Shown piece by piece: positions 46,097 to 54,097 of a DNA stretch of 60,213 nucleotides; positions within the stretch are counted from its first letter, which is position 1; each line of letters starts with the position of its first letter. The DNA comes from Desulfarculales bacterium UBA702. GTDB taxonomy: Bacteria > Desulfobacterota > Syntrophobacteria > Syntrophobacterales > Syntrophobacteraceae. The stretch lies in the NCBI GenBank assembly GCA_002298165.1, contig DBMI01000003.1, positions 1-60,213 on the forward strand, given 5' to 3'. The notes under the pieces were generated by a model that was not told the origin of the DNA, made no database searches, and was given only the letters and a program-made list of their open reading frames with translations. The position numbers were made by a program, and so were the translations under genes.

Positions 46097-47197
46097 TTGA
46101 TCAGTACTTCAAATTACGAGACATTAAAGCTCCACATTGAAAATCCGTCTATCGTCAATTTCTTCATGATGCTGGCTTTCTTGTCCTTATCCTTATTATT
46201 CTTGCGTAGGAGAGGAGACGATTCTCTTTTTCTCGATGTTGCCCAGACTGACCAGCTAAAGGGTATTGCAATCGTACTGGTTATAATAGGGCATCTCTGG
46301 TATCATGTATCAGAATCCAAGGCTGTACCAATCCTTGGCGACTACGCAGTGACCGCATTTCTCATCATCTCCGGTTTCGGTATGACAATCTCTTACACGC
46401 GGAAGAAACTGAATAACTTTTTTGTATTAAGATTTAAACGGGTCGTGCTGCCTTATTGGGTGGTAAGCATTCTGTGGCTGTGTATGGATTGGCATATACT
46501 CGGAAAAAGTTATTCAGTCGAGCAAATAATCATGACATTTCTGGGGTTAAACTTTCATCCAACATTATCCCGTATTGATTATGTCAGATGGTTTATTACT
46601 CTATTGTTAATTTGGTATTCACTTTTTTACATTTCCCATTCTTTTACGAAGCAAAGACGAGCGATATCACTATTATGCTTCCTCGGGGTGGTAATGGCTG
46701 TTTTAAAAATTAAGCATCTTTTCCCCCTTGGCTTTGCTCACCAGATATTGGGCTTCCCGATTGGCTGTGTGATAGGGTATTACATTGTGCCGCTTCGCAG
46801 ATTTATCTCTGAAACGAATACCCTTCGGCTTTTGAGTCTTGTCGTTCCTGCTTTTGTTGCTATAGAGTACTGTCACGTTTTTGTCACTGGTAGCGGTGGT
46901 GGTCTGTTGCTCGGCCTGATCGACATCCTGGTTACTACAGCAGCTCCTTATTTTCTATTTGCATTACTCGTTCTCTTGTTAAATGTGTTTAACAAGGTTC
47001 AAAGCAGATTCCTCAGTGCGTGTGGTGTTCTTTCCTATGAGCTCTATTTACTACATTGTCCGCTGTTAGTAAAGTATAACGTGGTGTTTCCACATTTCGA
47101 TACATTTGCAGTTGCGTTCACACTATACATATGCATTGTTATCGTTCTGTCCTGCGTGCTCAAGTATTTACTAAAGGGTATGAATAAACTCGCATAA
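46097..47197 (+). CDS. Acyltransferase 3 family protein
   Basis: A 366-residue polytopic protein. DQLKGIAIVLVIIGHLWYHV carries the conserved His, then AVTAFLIISGFGMTISYTRKKL and FKRVVLPYWVVSILWL, an OafA-like pattern. It starts at TTG 46097 with AGGA upstream. It ends just before the SGNH/DUF4091 gene. The acyltransferases and the downstream SGNH hydrolase may form an acylation/de-acylation set for the polymer (inference from position). The A+T content is high. Confidence 0.84.
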   Translation: MISTSNYETLKLHIENPSIVNFFMMLAFLSLSLLFLRRRGDDSLFLDVAQTDQLKGIAIVLVIIGHLWYHVSESKAVPILGDYAVTAFLIISGFGMTISYTRKKLNNFFVLRFKRVVLPYWVVSILWLCMDWHILGKSYSVEQIIMTFLGLNFHPTLSRIDYVRWFITLLLIWYSLFYISHSFTKQRRAISLLCFLGVVMAVLKIKHLFPLGFAHQILGFPIGCVIGYYIVPLRRFISETNTLRLLSLVVPAFVAIEYCHVFVTGSGGGLLLGLIDILVTTAAPYFLFALLVLLLNVFNKVQSRFLSACGVLSYELYLLHCPLLVKYNVVFPHFDTFAVAFTLYICIVIVLSCVLKYLLKGMNKLA

Positions 47198-47221
47198 GCT
47201 ACTACCGAAAAGTCATTGGGT

Positions 47222-50200
47222 ATGTTTCGGACTCTCACAGGAAAACTTATTCTGGTATATTTCATTCTCCTCCACTTGGCATTGGGTATTGTGATTCTAA
47301 AATCCACCTTGTTCTCCCACACGTTGAGCTATGTATATTCTCTCTTTTCAGCACATGACCGGCGTAACGTCTACACTGATTCAATGGAATTTCAGTTACG
47401 TGTCGATTGTAATGTTCCAGACGGATCGGCCCTGTTCTTTGGCGATAGCATAATAAAAGGGATGGCTGTTGCCGCCGTTTTTAACCCTTCCGTAAACTTT
47501 GGTATTGGTGGTGATAGCAGTTACACACTACGTGCCCGAATAGTGCGGTATTCATCCATAAAGAAAGCCAGAGTGATCGTCATAGGTGTTGGACTTAACG
47601 ACCTAATATCTTCATCCAGGAGCGATTCAACCATTGTCGAACTCGTATCAGACTCTTTGCATTCATTGCCGTGCTCCATCCCGAAGGTAGTAATCTCGAT
47701 TTTGCCAGTTGATGAGGCATGCACCGGAAGGAAAGTAAATTCTCGAATTCGTGAGATTAATCGCATTTACGACCAGGTTCTCTGCCAATACCCAAATACT
47801 TACGTTGTTGATCTATCTCCTATGGTAGTTAATGATGTAGGAAATTTACGCAGCGAGCTCCATATTGGCGATGGTATCCACCTGAATAAAAAGGGCTATG
47901 AAATACTTATCGGTTATTTAAAAAGTGAACTAAATGTGATTGCAGGATCAGAATCAAATTCGCTCGAACTCAAATCAAACTGGCCGCCTTCAAGTAAAAT
48001 TTCAATCCATCCTGCGTCTCGCGACACCTGGATGTCATCAGCAAGTGGTGAGGAAAACGGGAGCAATGGCGGTTCGGAGATGCTCAAGCTAAAAGGCCAG
48101 CAGGAGTACGGTCTCCTGGATATCGACACATCTCCTCTAAAAGGCTCGGTTGTCACCGGCGCTTTGATCCACCTACGTTCCGCTTCGCCGCGGAAAAATG
48201 AATCGATTGCACGATTGGGCGTATCTTCTATTTCCAGCGCATGGACGGAAGGAGCGTCGACCAATTACAAACCGACAAAGGGGAGTGCCTGTTTTTCACA
48301 GGCAGAGTATCAAATCCGCGATTGGGCCTATCCCGGAAGCACTGTTCTGGATGTCGTCTTAGGGCGGGGGAATACGATATGGAAATTTGCTGATTGCTCC
48401 CTGCCTGATTCCAACGGTTGGCAGGCCTGTGCGGTCGACCCAGACGTGGTTGCCGCAAGGGTGGCCGGCCTCAGCCATGGGTTTTTTCTCTACGATGAAG
48501 TAGGGCACACCTGGTCTCTCAAGAATGGTAAATTCGATTACGTCATTTTTCCGAACCGGTTCTGTTACAGCCGAGAGAGCCGCGGCAGCGCCCCATGGAT
48601 GGAAATCTGGACGGAACTCGCCGATTCCATGCCCCCGGATGCAATTGACGCAATCCATGCAGATAGTTTCGAAATGCCTGCCGGCCAGGCGGTTGTCCGC
48701 TGGAAAACACCCCGGGATAACGGCGGAGGAAAGACCCTCGGTTTTAATGTAAGTTACCATAAAGGGGGAGAAGAGAGAGAGCTGCCCCGGTACCTCATAC
48801 CGATGGCCGCCAGTCCGGGCGAAGAGGTCCCGATGCATTTGCAGGGGCTGCCTTTCGATCCGGGTGAATCCATCACTCTCACAATCAGGCCGGTTGACAG
48901 CGCCGGCAATATCGGCCCGGCTTTTACAGGTGTGGCAAAACTCTCATCCGGTCCACCCGCGATCTCCATTCCCGAAGCCGATATCGGGCCTTTTGAGCCA
49001 TCATCCGCCCTGCCATCGGCGGGAGGCGTCAAGCTCGCTGTGGTCGACCTCCTGGATAAAATCGACCCGGTAACCGGCAAGATGATTCCGGCGCAAGCGG
49101 AAGGCTACAAGAGCGGAAACCATATCTACTCCGCCAAAGAGAAGAGAATCCGCCTTCAGTCCGCAAGAAATGAGACCGTGGCCTTTCAATTGAACCTGGA
49201 AGGTGCGGCTCCGGCTGTTAAGGTCCATTATGCATTTGGCGAGACTGGAAATCTTTGCCCCAGGGTTTTTCAATTTGCTTACGTAAATGCCTCCGATGAG
49301 ACAAAAAGAGAAGCTTTTATGCTTCCCGATCCTCTGCTGGAATTATCATCTGCTTGCTCCATACCATCGGCCGCGGGTCTTGTCCGTGTCCCCAATCAGG
49401 CAAATGTCTCCTTGATCTGTGAGTTGTACGTGCCGCATGACGAACCGCCGGGAATAAAGCGGGGTGAGCTGACCGTTTCGGTTGGAGAGGAAACCGTCAA
49501 ACTGGATGTTGATCTTACTATTTGGAACTTCACCTTGCCCGACAAACTTTCTTTTGTTCCGGAAATGAATGCCTACGGGACGGCATCACCTTACCAGGGA
49601 TATGAATATTACCAGCTCGCCCACGAACACAGGGCTTGCCTCAACCGACTGCCCTACGGGTGGGATGGGATACCCTCTTTTGCACCGTCATGGAACGGGC
49701 AGGACTTCGACTGGCCTGAATGGGATCACAAGGTGGGGCCTCTGCTGGACGGATCGGCTTTTAAAGACCTGCCCCGCAGGAATGAGCCGGTTGATGTTCT
49801 TTATCTCCCTTTTAGCGAAAACTGGCCCATGCCCGTTTGGAAGCATTACACGCCTTCATACTGGGCGGATGAAGCCTTTAGTGAGGAATACAAACGCGGG
49901 CTTCAGAAGGCCTTTGCCTCCTTTGCCGCCCATTGCGCCCAGAAGCGATGGCCAGATACGGCCTTCCAGTTCTATCTGAACAACAAGGTCCAATACAGGC
50001 AGCAGTTTACGGACAGTTCAGCACCCTGGCTATTTGACGAACCTGTAAATACTCAGGATTTCTGGGCGCTCCGCTGGTTTGGGATTTTGTGGCACGAATC
50101 AGTTGATCCGGTCAAGGGGGATGCAAAGATGGAGTATCGGGCGGATATTTCGTATAGTCAGTTCGAACGAAATATTCTGTCCGGCATTACCGATATCGAA

Positions 50201-50821
50201 TACCTCGGCGACAATAATGCCCAGAAAACCAGGATGAAACAGGATGAAAAAATCTATTATGGAAGGGCTGATTTCGCTGAGTACGGCAATACAAATTCCA
50301 TTTCGTCATCCAATATGCAACCCCCACTCTGGTGCATCTCCGCCTGGGCGAAAGGGGCTGTTGGCGTTTTGCCGTGGCAGACAATTGGTACGGCAAAGAG
50401 CTGGACTAATGCTGAAAGGACAGCGCTTTTCTATCCTCATCCCGATGGGCCCAAACCTTCGGTCAGGCTCAAGGCTTTCACCAGGGGCCAGCAGGATGTC
50501 GAGTATTTAACTCTTTTGAGTACTATCCGTGGGAATTCACGGGCTTCCGTCGTGAACTGGCTTGGGACAGAAATCGATCTGGGGAGTCTGGCCGGTATAT
50601 CCTCCGGGGCAATTAGCGGCGCCGGGCCGGATCCGGCGAAACTGTGGTCGCTACGCTACAGGATTGGCAAGGAACTCTCCAGGGAAGCGCCGGCCTACAG
50701 GCGCTCGCTCATAGACCGAAAACCGGTGCAATTGAATACGGTAAAATTGCCGCGGATAGGCTATGTTCCCGTATCTCCCCAATTTGAGCGGCTACAGCCG
50801 GATGTGTCACTCGATAACTGA
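47222..50821 (+). CDS. Giant SGNH-hydrolase/DNRLRE-like/FN3/DUF4091 fusion protein
   Basis: A protein of 1199 residues. An N-terminal membrane anchor or signal (residues 8-28) leads to an SGNH esterase: Ser76 in ALFFGDSI, the GIGGD block, Asn126 in GVGLND, and Asp217/His220 in GDGIHLNKKGYE. Next is a beta-rich region from about 265 (DTWMSSASG..., DNRLRE-like), an FN3-like module (about 475-580) and a C-terminal half of about 550 residues resembling DUF4091 glycoside-hydrolase-like proteins (VPHDEPPGIKRGELTV; FVPEMNAYG). It would act outside the membrane, removing O-acyl groups and possibly cutting or binding glycans. The DNA turns abruptly from A+T-rich to G+C-rich near the SGNH/beta boundary. 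Confidence 0.75.
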   Translation: MFRTLTGKLILVYFILLHLALGIVILKSTLFSHTLSYVYSLFSAHDRRNVYTDSMEFQLRVDCNVPDGSALFFGDSIIKGMAVAAVFNPSVNFGIGGDSSYTLRARIVRYSSIKKARVIVIGVGLNDLISSSRSDSTIVELVSDSLHSLPCSIPKVVISILPVDEACTGRKVNSRIREINRIYDQVLCQYPNTYVVDLSPMVVNDVGNLRSELHIGDGIHLNKKGYEILIGYLKSELNVIAGSESNSLELKSNWPPSSKISIHPASRDTWMSSASGEENGSNGGSEMLKLKGQQEYGLLDIDTSPLKGSVVTGALIHLRSASPRKNESIARLGVSSISSAWTEGASTNYKPTKGSACFSQAEYQIRDWAYPGSTVLDVVLGRGNTIWKFADCSLPDSNGWQACAVDPDVVAARVAGLSHGFFLYDEVGHTWSLKNGKFDYVIFPNRFCYSRESRGSAPWMEIWTELADSMPPDAIDAIHADSFEMPAGQAVVRWKTPRDNGGGKTLGFNVSYHKGGEERELPRYLIPMAASPGEEVPMHLQGLPFDPGESITLTIRPVDSAGNIGPAFTGVAKLSSGPPAISIPEADIGPFEPSSALPSAGGVKLAVVDLLDKIDPVTGKMIPAQAEGYKSGNHIYSAKEKRIRLQSARNETVAFQLNLEGAAPAVKVHYAFGETGNLCPRVFQFAYVNASDETKREAFMLPDPLLELSSACSIPSAAGLVRVPNQANVSLICELYVPHDEPPGIKRGELTVSVGEETVKLDVDLTIWNFTLPDKLSFVPEMNAYGTASPYQGYEYYQLAHEHRACLNRLPYGWDGIPSFAPSWNGQDFDWPEWDHKVGPLLDGSAFKDLPRRNEPVDVLYLPFSENWPMPVWKHYTPSYWADEAFSEEYKRGLQKAFASFAAHCAQKRWPDTAFQFYLNNKVQYRQQFTDSSAPWLFDEPVNTQDFWALRWFGILWHESVDPVKGDAKMEYRADISYSQFERNILSGITDIEYLGDNNAQKTRMKQDEKIYYGRADFAEYGNTNSISSSNMQPPLWCISAWAKGAVGVLPWQTIGTAKSWTNAERTALFYPHPDGPKPSVRLKAFTRGQQDVEYLTLLSTIRGNSRASVVNWLGTEIDLGSLAGISSGAISGAGPDPAKLWSLRYRIGKELSREAPAYRRSLIDRKPVQLNTVKLPRIGYVPVSPQFERLQPDVSLDN

Positions 50822-50868
50822 GTTACAATCCGCCGGCGTACATAGCAGTTGGAGACCTTCGGTCGAGA

Positions 50869-50975
50869 CTATGGAGCGGTCGGGAGACCGCTCCATAACG
50901 AGAAACTACGGCGCGGTCGGGAAACCGCTCCATAACGAGAAACTACGGCGCGGTCGGGAAACCGCGCCATAACGG
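50869..50975. repeat. 37-bp tandem hairpin repeat
   Basis: Three consecutive units (50869-50905, 50906-50942, 50943-50975 truncated) each contain an inverted repeat such as TGGAGCGGTC-GGGA-GACCGCTCCA or its GCGCGGTC variant, then ATAACGAGAAA. A fourth partial hairpin (GGGAGACCGCGCCATAACG) follows. They lie 48 bp after the giant fusion gene and could act together as a transcription barrier. There are no unique spacers, so this is not CRISPR. Confidence 0.75.
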
Positions 50976-51055
50976 AGTGAGGGAGACCGCGCCATAACGA
51001 AGTTGATGGAGATTGGAAATCCGCAGTTTTTAAACTGTGGTATTGAACCGCCACC

Positions 51056-51290
51056 CCGAACCCGGCAACGCGCCACTCGGCAATTGGCAACGCGCCACTC
51101 GGCAATTGGCAACTCGCAACTCGCAACTCGCAACGCGCAACCCTGCACCCGGCCACCCGGCAACCGGCACCCGAGAACCACCCGGCAACGCGCCACTCGG
51201 CACCAGGCAACCCGCTACCCGGCAACCGGCAATCGGCAGCGAACCCGGCAACACGCAACCCGGCAACCCACAACCGGCAACGGCAGCCGC
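51056..51290. repeat. Degenerate heptad repeat (CGGCAAC family)
   Basis: About 235 bp composed of 7-8 bp units of the form CGGCAAC, CGGCAAT, TGGCAAC, TCGCAAC, GCGCCACT and CACCCGG, including TCGCAAC three times in a row. Several frames stay open through it on both strands because of this composition; they are not genes. It resembles heptanucleotide short-repeat tracts known in some bacterial genomes. Confidence 0.75.
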
Positions 51291-51292
51291 TG

Positions 51293-51586
51293 TCAGCGGT
51301 TAGACTTCAAAGCTTTCTCGAAGGCATGATCCCTCTCGCTGGTAAGATGCCTTTTTTCAAATGGCACCTCTGGTTCATAGTCTGTAAGACTTGCCGTCGG
51401 CAAATGGAAGTTTCTGGATAGGCTCATTAACTTCCCGCCATTACTGCATTTGCATGCACAGGCGCAGCATTTCTTAACCGGGATATCAAAACATCCCACT
51501 ATTTGGTTCAGGTTGGAAACGAAAACAACTTTACTGCTCTGTAGGCTTTCCGCGGGTTCTTCCTTGTTGATTTTCGAGTTTTTCAT
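51293..51586 (-). CDS. Small Cys-rich hypothetical protein
   Basis: 97 residues: a polar N-terminus (MKNSKINKEEPAESLQSSKV), then VKKCCACACKCSNGGK, five Cys within nine residues, then a polar tail ending in HAFEKALKSNR. An additional Cys lies at GCFDIP. There is no signal peptide. The ATG has AGGAG at about 11-15 bases, supporting translation. The Cys cluster could bind a metal or cluster, and the leader-plus-Cys-core layout also resembles a modified-peptide precursor, but no modification enzyme is beside it. The 3' end touches the heptad repeat. From 51587 to 51893 there is no gene; TTGGA..TCCAA arms occur near 51768-51786. Confidence 0.5.
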   Translation of the reverse strand: MKNSKINKEEPAESLQSSKVVFVSNLNQIVGCFDIPVKKCCACACKCSNGGKLMSLSRNFHLPTASLTDYEPEVPFEKRHLTSERDHAFEKALKSNR

Positions 51587-51893
51587 TCTTTTTTTCTCCT
51601 GTATTTTGGCTGAAGTACCGATACCGGACCTAAGTTGAGCGCTAAAATGGGTTAATATACGGGTGGTTTTTCAGGTACGGAAAAAATCCTCAACTCAGAC
51701 TCTCGCCTCGTGTTTGCGGGCAATAAACCTTCACAGCGGAAAAAGCTGAGCATGCGGAGAGTTGAGTTGGACCTGTATGATCCAAGCTTAGGAAATCCAT
51801 AAATCTGAAAATTGCCTGTTCTTTTACTTCTCACTACTCTGATTTCCCCTTAATCGATGGTGTGAACAGATACTTAAAAAAAGGAGTTCTGTA

Positions 51894-54068
51894 ATGGTTA
51901 ATTCTCGGCGCTTTTCATTATTGGTGCTGATTCTGGTCGGAATGGCAATTGCCGGCTGTGCCTGGTCTCCGGAGGCAAAAAAGGCTCGTGCCACCAGCAA
52001 TGGTGACAGGTATTTCGGCGAGGCCAAATATAAGGAGGCAATAATTGAGTATAAAAACGTCCTGCAGATAGACGGCAAAAACGCACATGCCTTCGAGCAC
52101 CTGGGCTATTCTCATTATCTGTTGGGCGAAATGCAGCAATCCTTCCGGTATTTGTCCAAAGCCAAAGAACTCGCCCCCGAAAACGTCCAGGTCCGCCTCA
52201 AGCTCGGTACGATTTACCTTATGGGGCGCAAGGCCGATGAAGCCAGAGGAGAGGCGGAATTTGTCCTGGAGAAGGAGCCTAAAAATCTCGACGGTCTGCT
52301 CCTTTTTGCCGGAGCGGCAAACACGAAGGAGGAAGTCGAGAATGCGCTCCAGCGCCTCGTGGGAGCGCTTCCCGATTTTGCCGAAAAAGCTAAGTTCCAG
52401 TTGGCGCTTGGAGTCCTTTACGCCCGCAAGGGCGATGCAACAGGAGCGGAGCAGGCCTTCAAAGAGGCGGTTTCAAAAGAGCCGAAATCGGCGGAAGCTC
52501 ATACCGCCCTCGGAAACCTCTACCTTGCCAAACGCGATGCCGAACAGGCCGAAGAAGAATTCAAGACTGCGGCCGAGCTGGCTTCCATTGGATCTCAGGA
52601 ACAGATCAAACTTGCCGATTTCTACCTTCTAATCGGCAAATCCGATCAGGCAAAAACTGTTTTGCAGGAAACAGTATCCAAGGCCCCCGAGTTTTTGCCG
52701 GCTTGGCACCGCATAGCCCAAATTGCTTTTACCGAGCGAAACTACGATGAAGCCATAAAGGCCCTTGATCCGGTTTTCAAAAAGAACCAGGCCGATCCGG
52801 AGGGCAAATTCCTTCGAGGTCGCATTTCCCTGGCTCAGGGCAAAAACGCTGAGGCGGTCCAGGATTTCCAGGGAATCCTTAAACTGAATCCATCGGCCGT
52901 GCAGGCCAGAATTCAACTGGCATCGGCATATGCTCAGAGCGGGGATGTCCTCAAAGCCAAAGGCGAGCTGAAAGAAGCTCTGACTGTCGATCCGAACTCC
53001 TCCGAAGCGGGGCTTGCCCTGGCTGAGCTGGAAATAAGAACAAGAGGTTTTCAACAAGCAATCGATCAGTTGAAAAAAATAGTAGATAGGCAGCCTAGAT
53101 TGCCTATAGCTCATGTCCTGCTTGGAACCGCTTATTTTGGAAATGGAGAATTCGACAATGCGGCAAACGCTTTCAGAGGGGCTATGGCGTTGGCACCCAA
53201 AGACCCCAGAGGTCCATTTCTGCTGGGCCAGGTCCTTGAAGCGAGCGGCAAGACCACCGAAGCAAAGAAACAGTACGAAGCTGCGGTTGTGCTTGGCCCT
53301 GCTTATTTGGAGCCACTGGCCAGGCTGGCCGCTCATGATATATACGAGAAAAAGCCCGGCCATGCGATTGAAAGAATAAAACTTCAAATTTCGCTGGTTC
53401 CTGAAAGTGCGGCTCTCTACTCTTTACTTGGGAAGACCCAATTGGCCATAGGAGAAAAGGAACAGGCTGAAGTCTCTCTCAATAAAGCAATTGAAATGGA
53501 ACCGCGTCTGTCGGATGCATACACTGTTCTTGGACGGATCTACGCCGAATCGGGCAAGGACGACCAAGCCTTGGGCAAACTGGAAGATGCCATCCAGAAA
53601 AACCCGAAAGAGGCGTCGGCGCTAATGCTCTCTGGGATCATCCATCAGAAAAAAGGAAATTTGGCAAAAGCCAGGGAGGCATACGAGAAGGTGGTCGCCC
53701 TGAACCCGCAATTCACCCCCGCTGCCAATAATCTGGCCTATATGTATGCGGCCTATGGAGGAGACCTGGATAAGGCATTTCAATTGGCGCTAAAAGCCCA
53801 TGAGGCAGCCCCCGAAGATTCCGGTATTTCCGATACCCTGGGCTGGATACTCTATAAACGCGGTGAATACCAGTGGGCACTCGGGCTTTTGAAGGAAGCC
53901 TCGGCGAAGGTTCAGGATAACCCCGAGATGCTGTTTCATCTCGGTATGGTACAACACAAACTAAAGGAAAATGAATCGGCGAAGCTCAATCTCACCAAGG
54001 CCATTGGGTCGGGTGCTGATTTTCCTGGTATTGAAGACGGAAAGCTGGCACTCAAGGAACTACAGTAG
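51894..54068 (+). CDS. prsT: PEP-CTERM system TPR-repeat lipoprotein PrsT
   Basis: A 724-residue lipoprotein: a signal peptide with lipobox AIAGC (Cys22), then about 18-20 tetratricopeptide repeats to the end (for example KYKEAIIEYKNVLQIDGKNAHAF-like 34-residue units). Length, lipobox and linkage to prsK match PrsT, the TPR protein of PEP-CTERM systems. It probably scaffolds export or polymerisation in the periplasm. AAGGAG precedes the ATG at 8 bases. It is 29 bp upstream of prsK and in one operon with it. Confidence 0.88.
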   Translation: MVNSRRFSLLVLILVGMAIAGCAWSPEAKKARATSNGDRYFGEAKYKEAIIEYKNVLQIDGKNAHAFEHLGYSHYLLGEMQQSFRYLSKAKELAPENVQVRLKLGTIYLMGRKADEARGEAEFVLEKEPKNLDGLLLFAGAANTKEEVENALQRLVGALPDFAEKAKFQLALGVLYARKGDATGAEQAFKEAVSKEPKSAEAHTALGNLYLAKRDAEQAEEEFKTAAELASIGSQEQIKLADFYLLIGKSDQAKTVLQETVSKAPEFLPAWHRIAQIAFTERNYDEAIKALDPVFKKNQADPEGKFLRGRISLAQGKNAEAVQDFQGILKLNPSAVQARIQLASAYAQSGDVLKAKGELKEALTVDPNSSEAGLALAELEIRTRGFQQAIDQLKKIVDRQPRLPIAHVLLGTAYFGNGEFDNAANAFRGAMALAPKDPRGPFLLGQVLEASGKTTEAKKQYEAAVVLGPAYLEPLARLAAHDIYEKKPGHAIERIKLQISLVPESAALYSLLGKTQLAIGEKEQAEVSLNKAIEMEPRLSDAYTVLGRIYAESGKDDQALGKLEDAIQKNPKEASALMLSGIIHQKKGNLAKAREAYEKVVALNPQFTPAANNLAYMYAAYGGDLDKAFQLALKAHEAAPEDSGISDTLGWILYKRGEYQWALGLLKEASAKVQDNPEMLFHLGMVQHKLKENESAKLNLTKAIGSGADFPGIEDGKLALKELQ

Positions 54069-54097
54069 CTTTTACTAAGATCCCGCCGGAAAATCAT

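Noticed and set aside
50869..50975. Regularly spaced repeats resembling a CRISPR array
   Set aside because: The 37-bp units are contiguous and contain internal hairpins; there are no unique spacers and no cas genes.
51003..51329. Several overlapping open frames on both strands through the heptad repeat
   Set aside because: They are open only because the repeat composition lacks stop codons; translations are simple Ala/Thr/Arg/Asn repeats without start signals.
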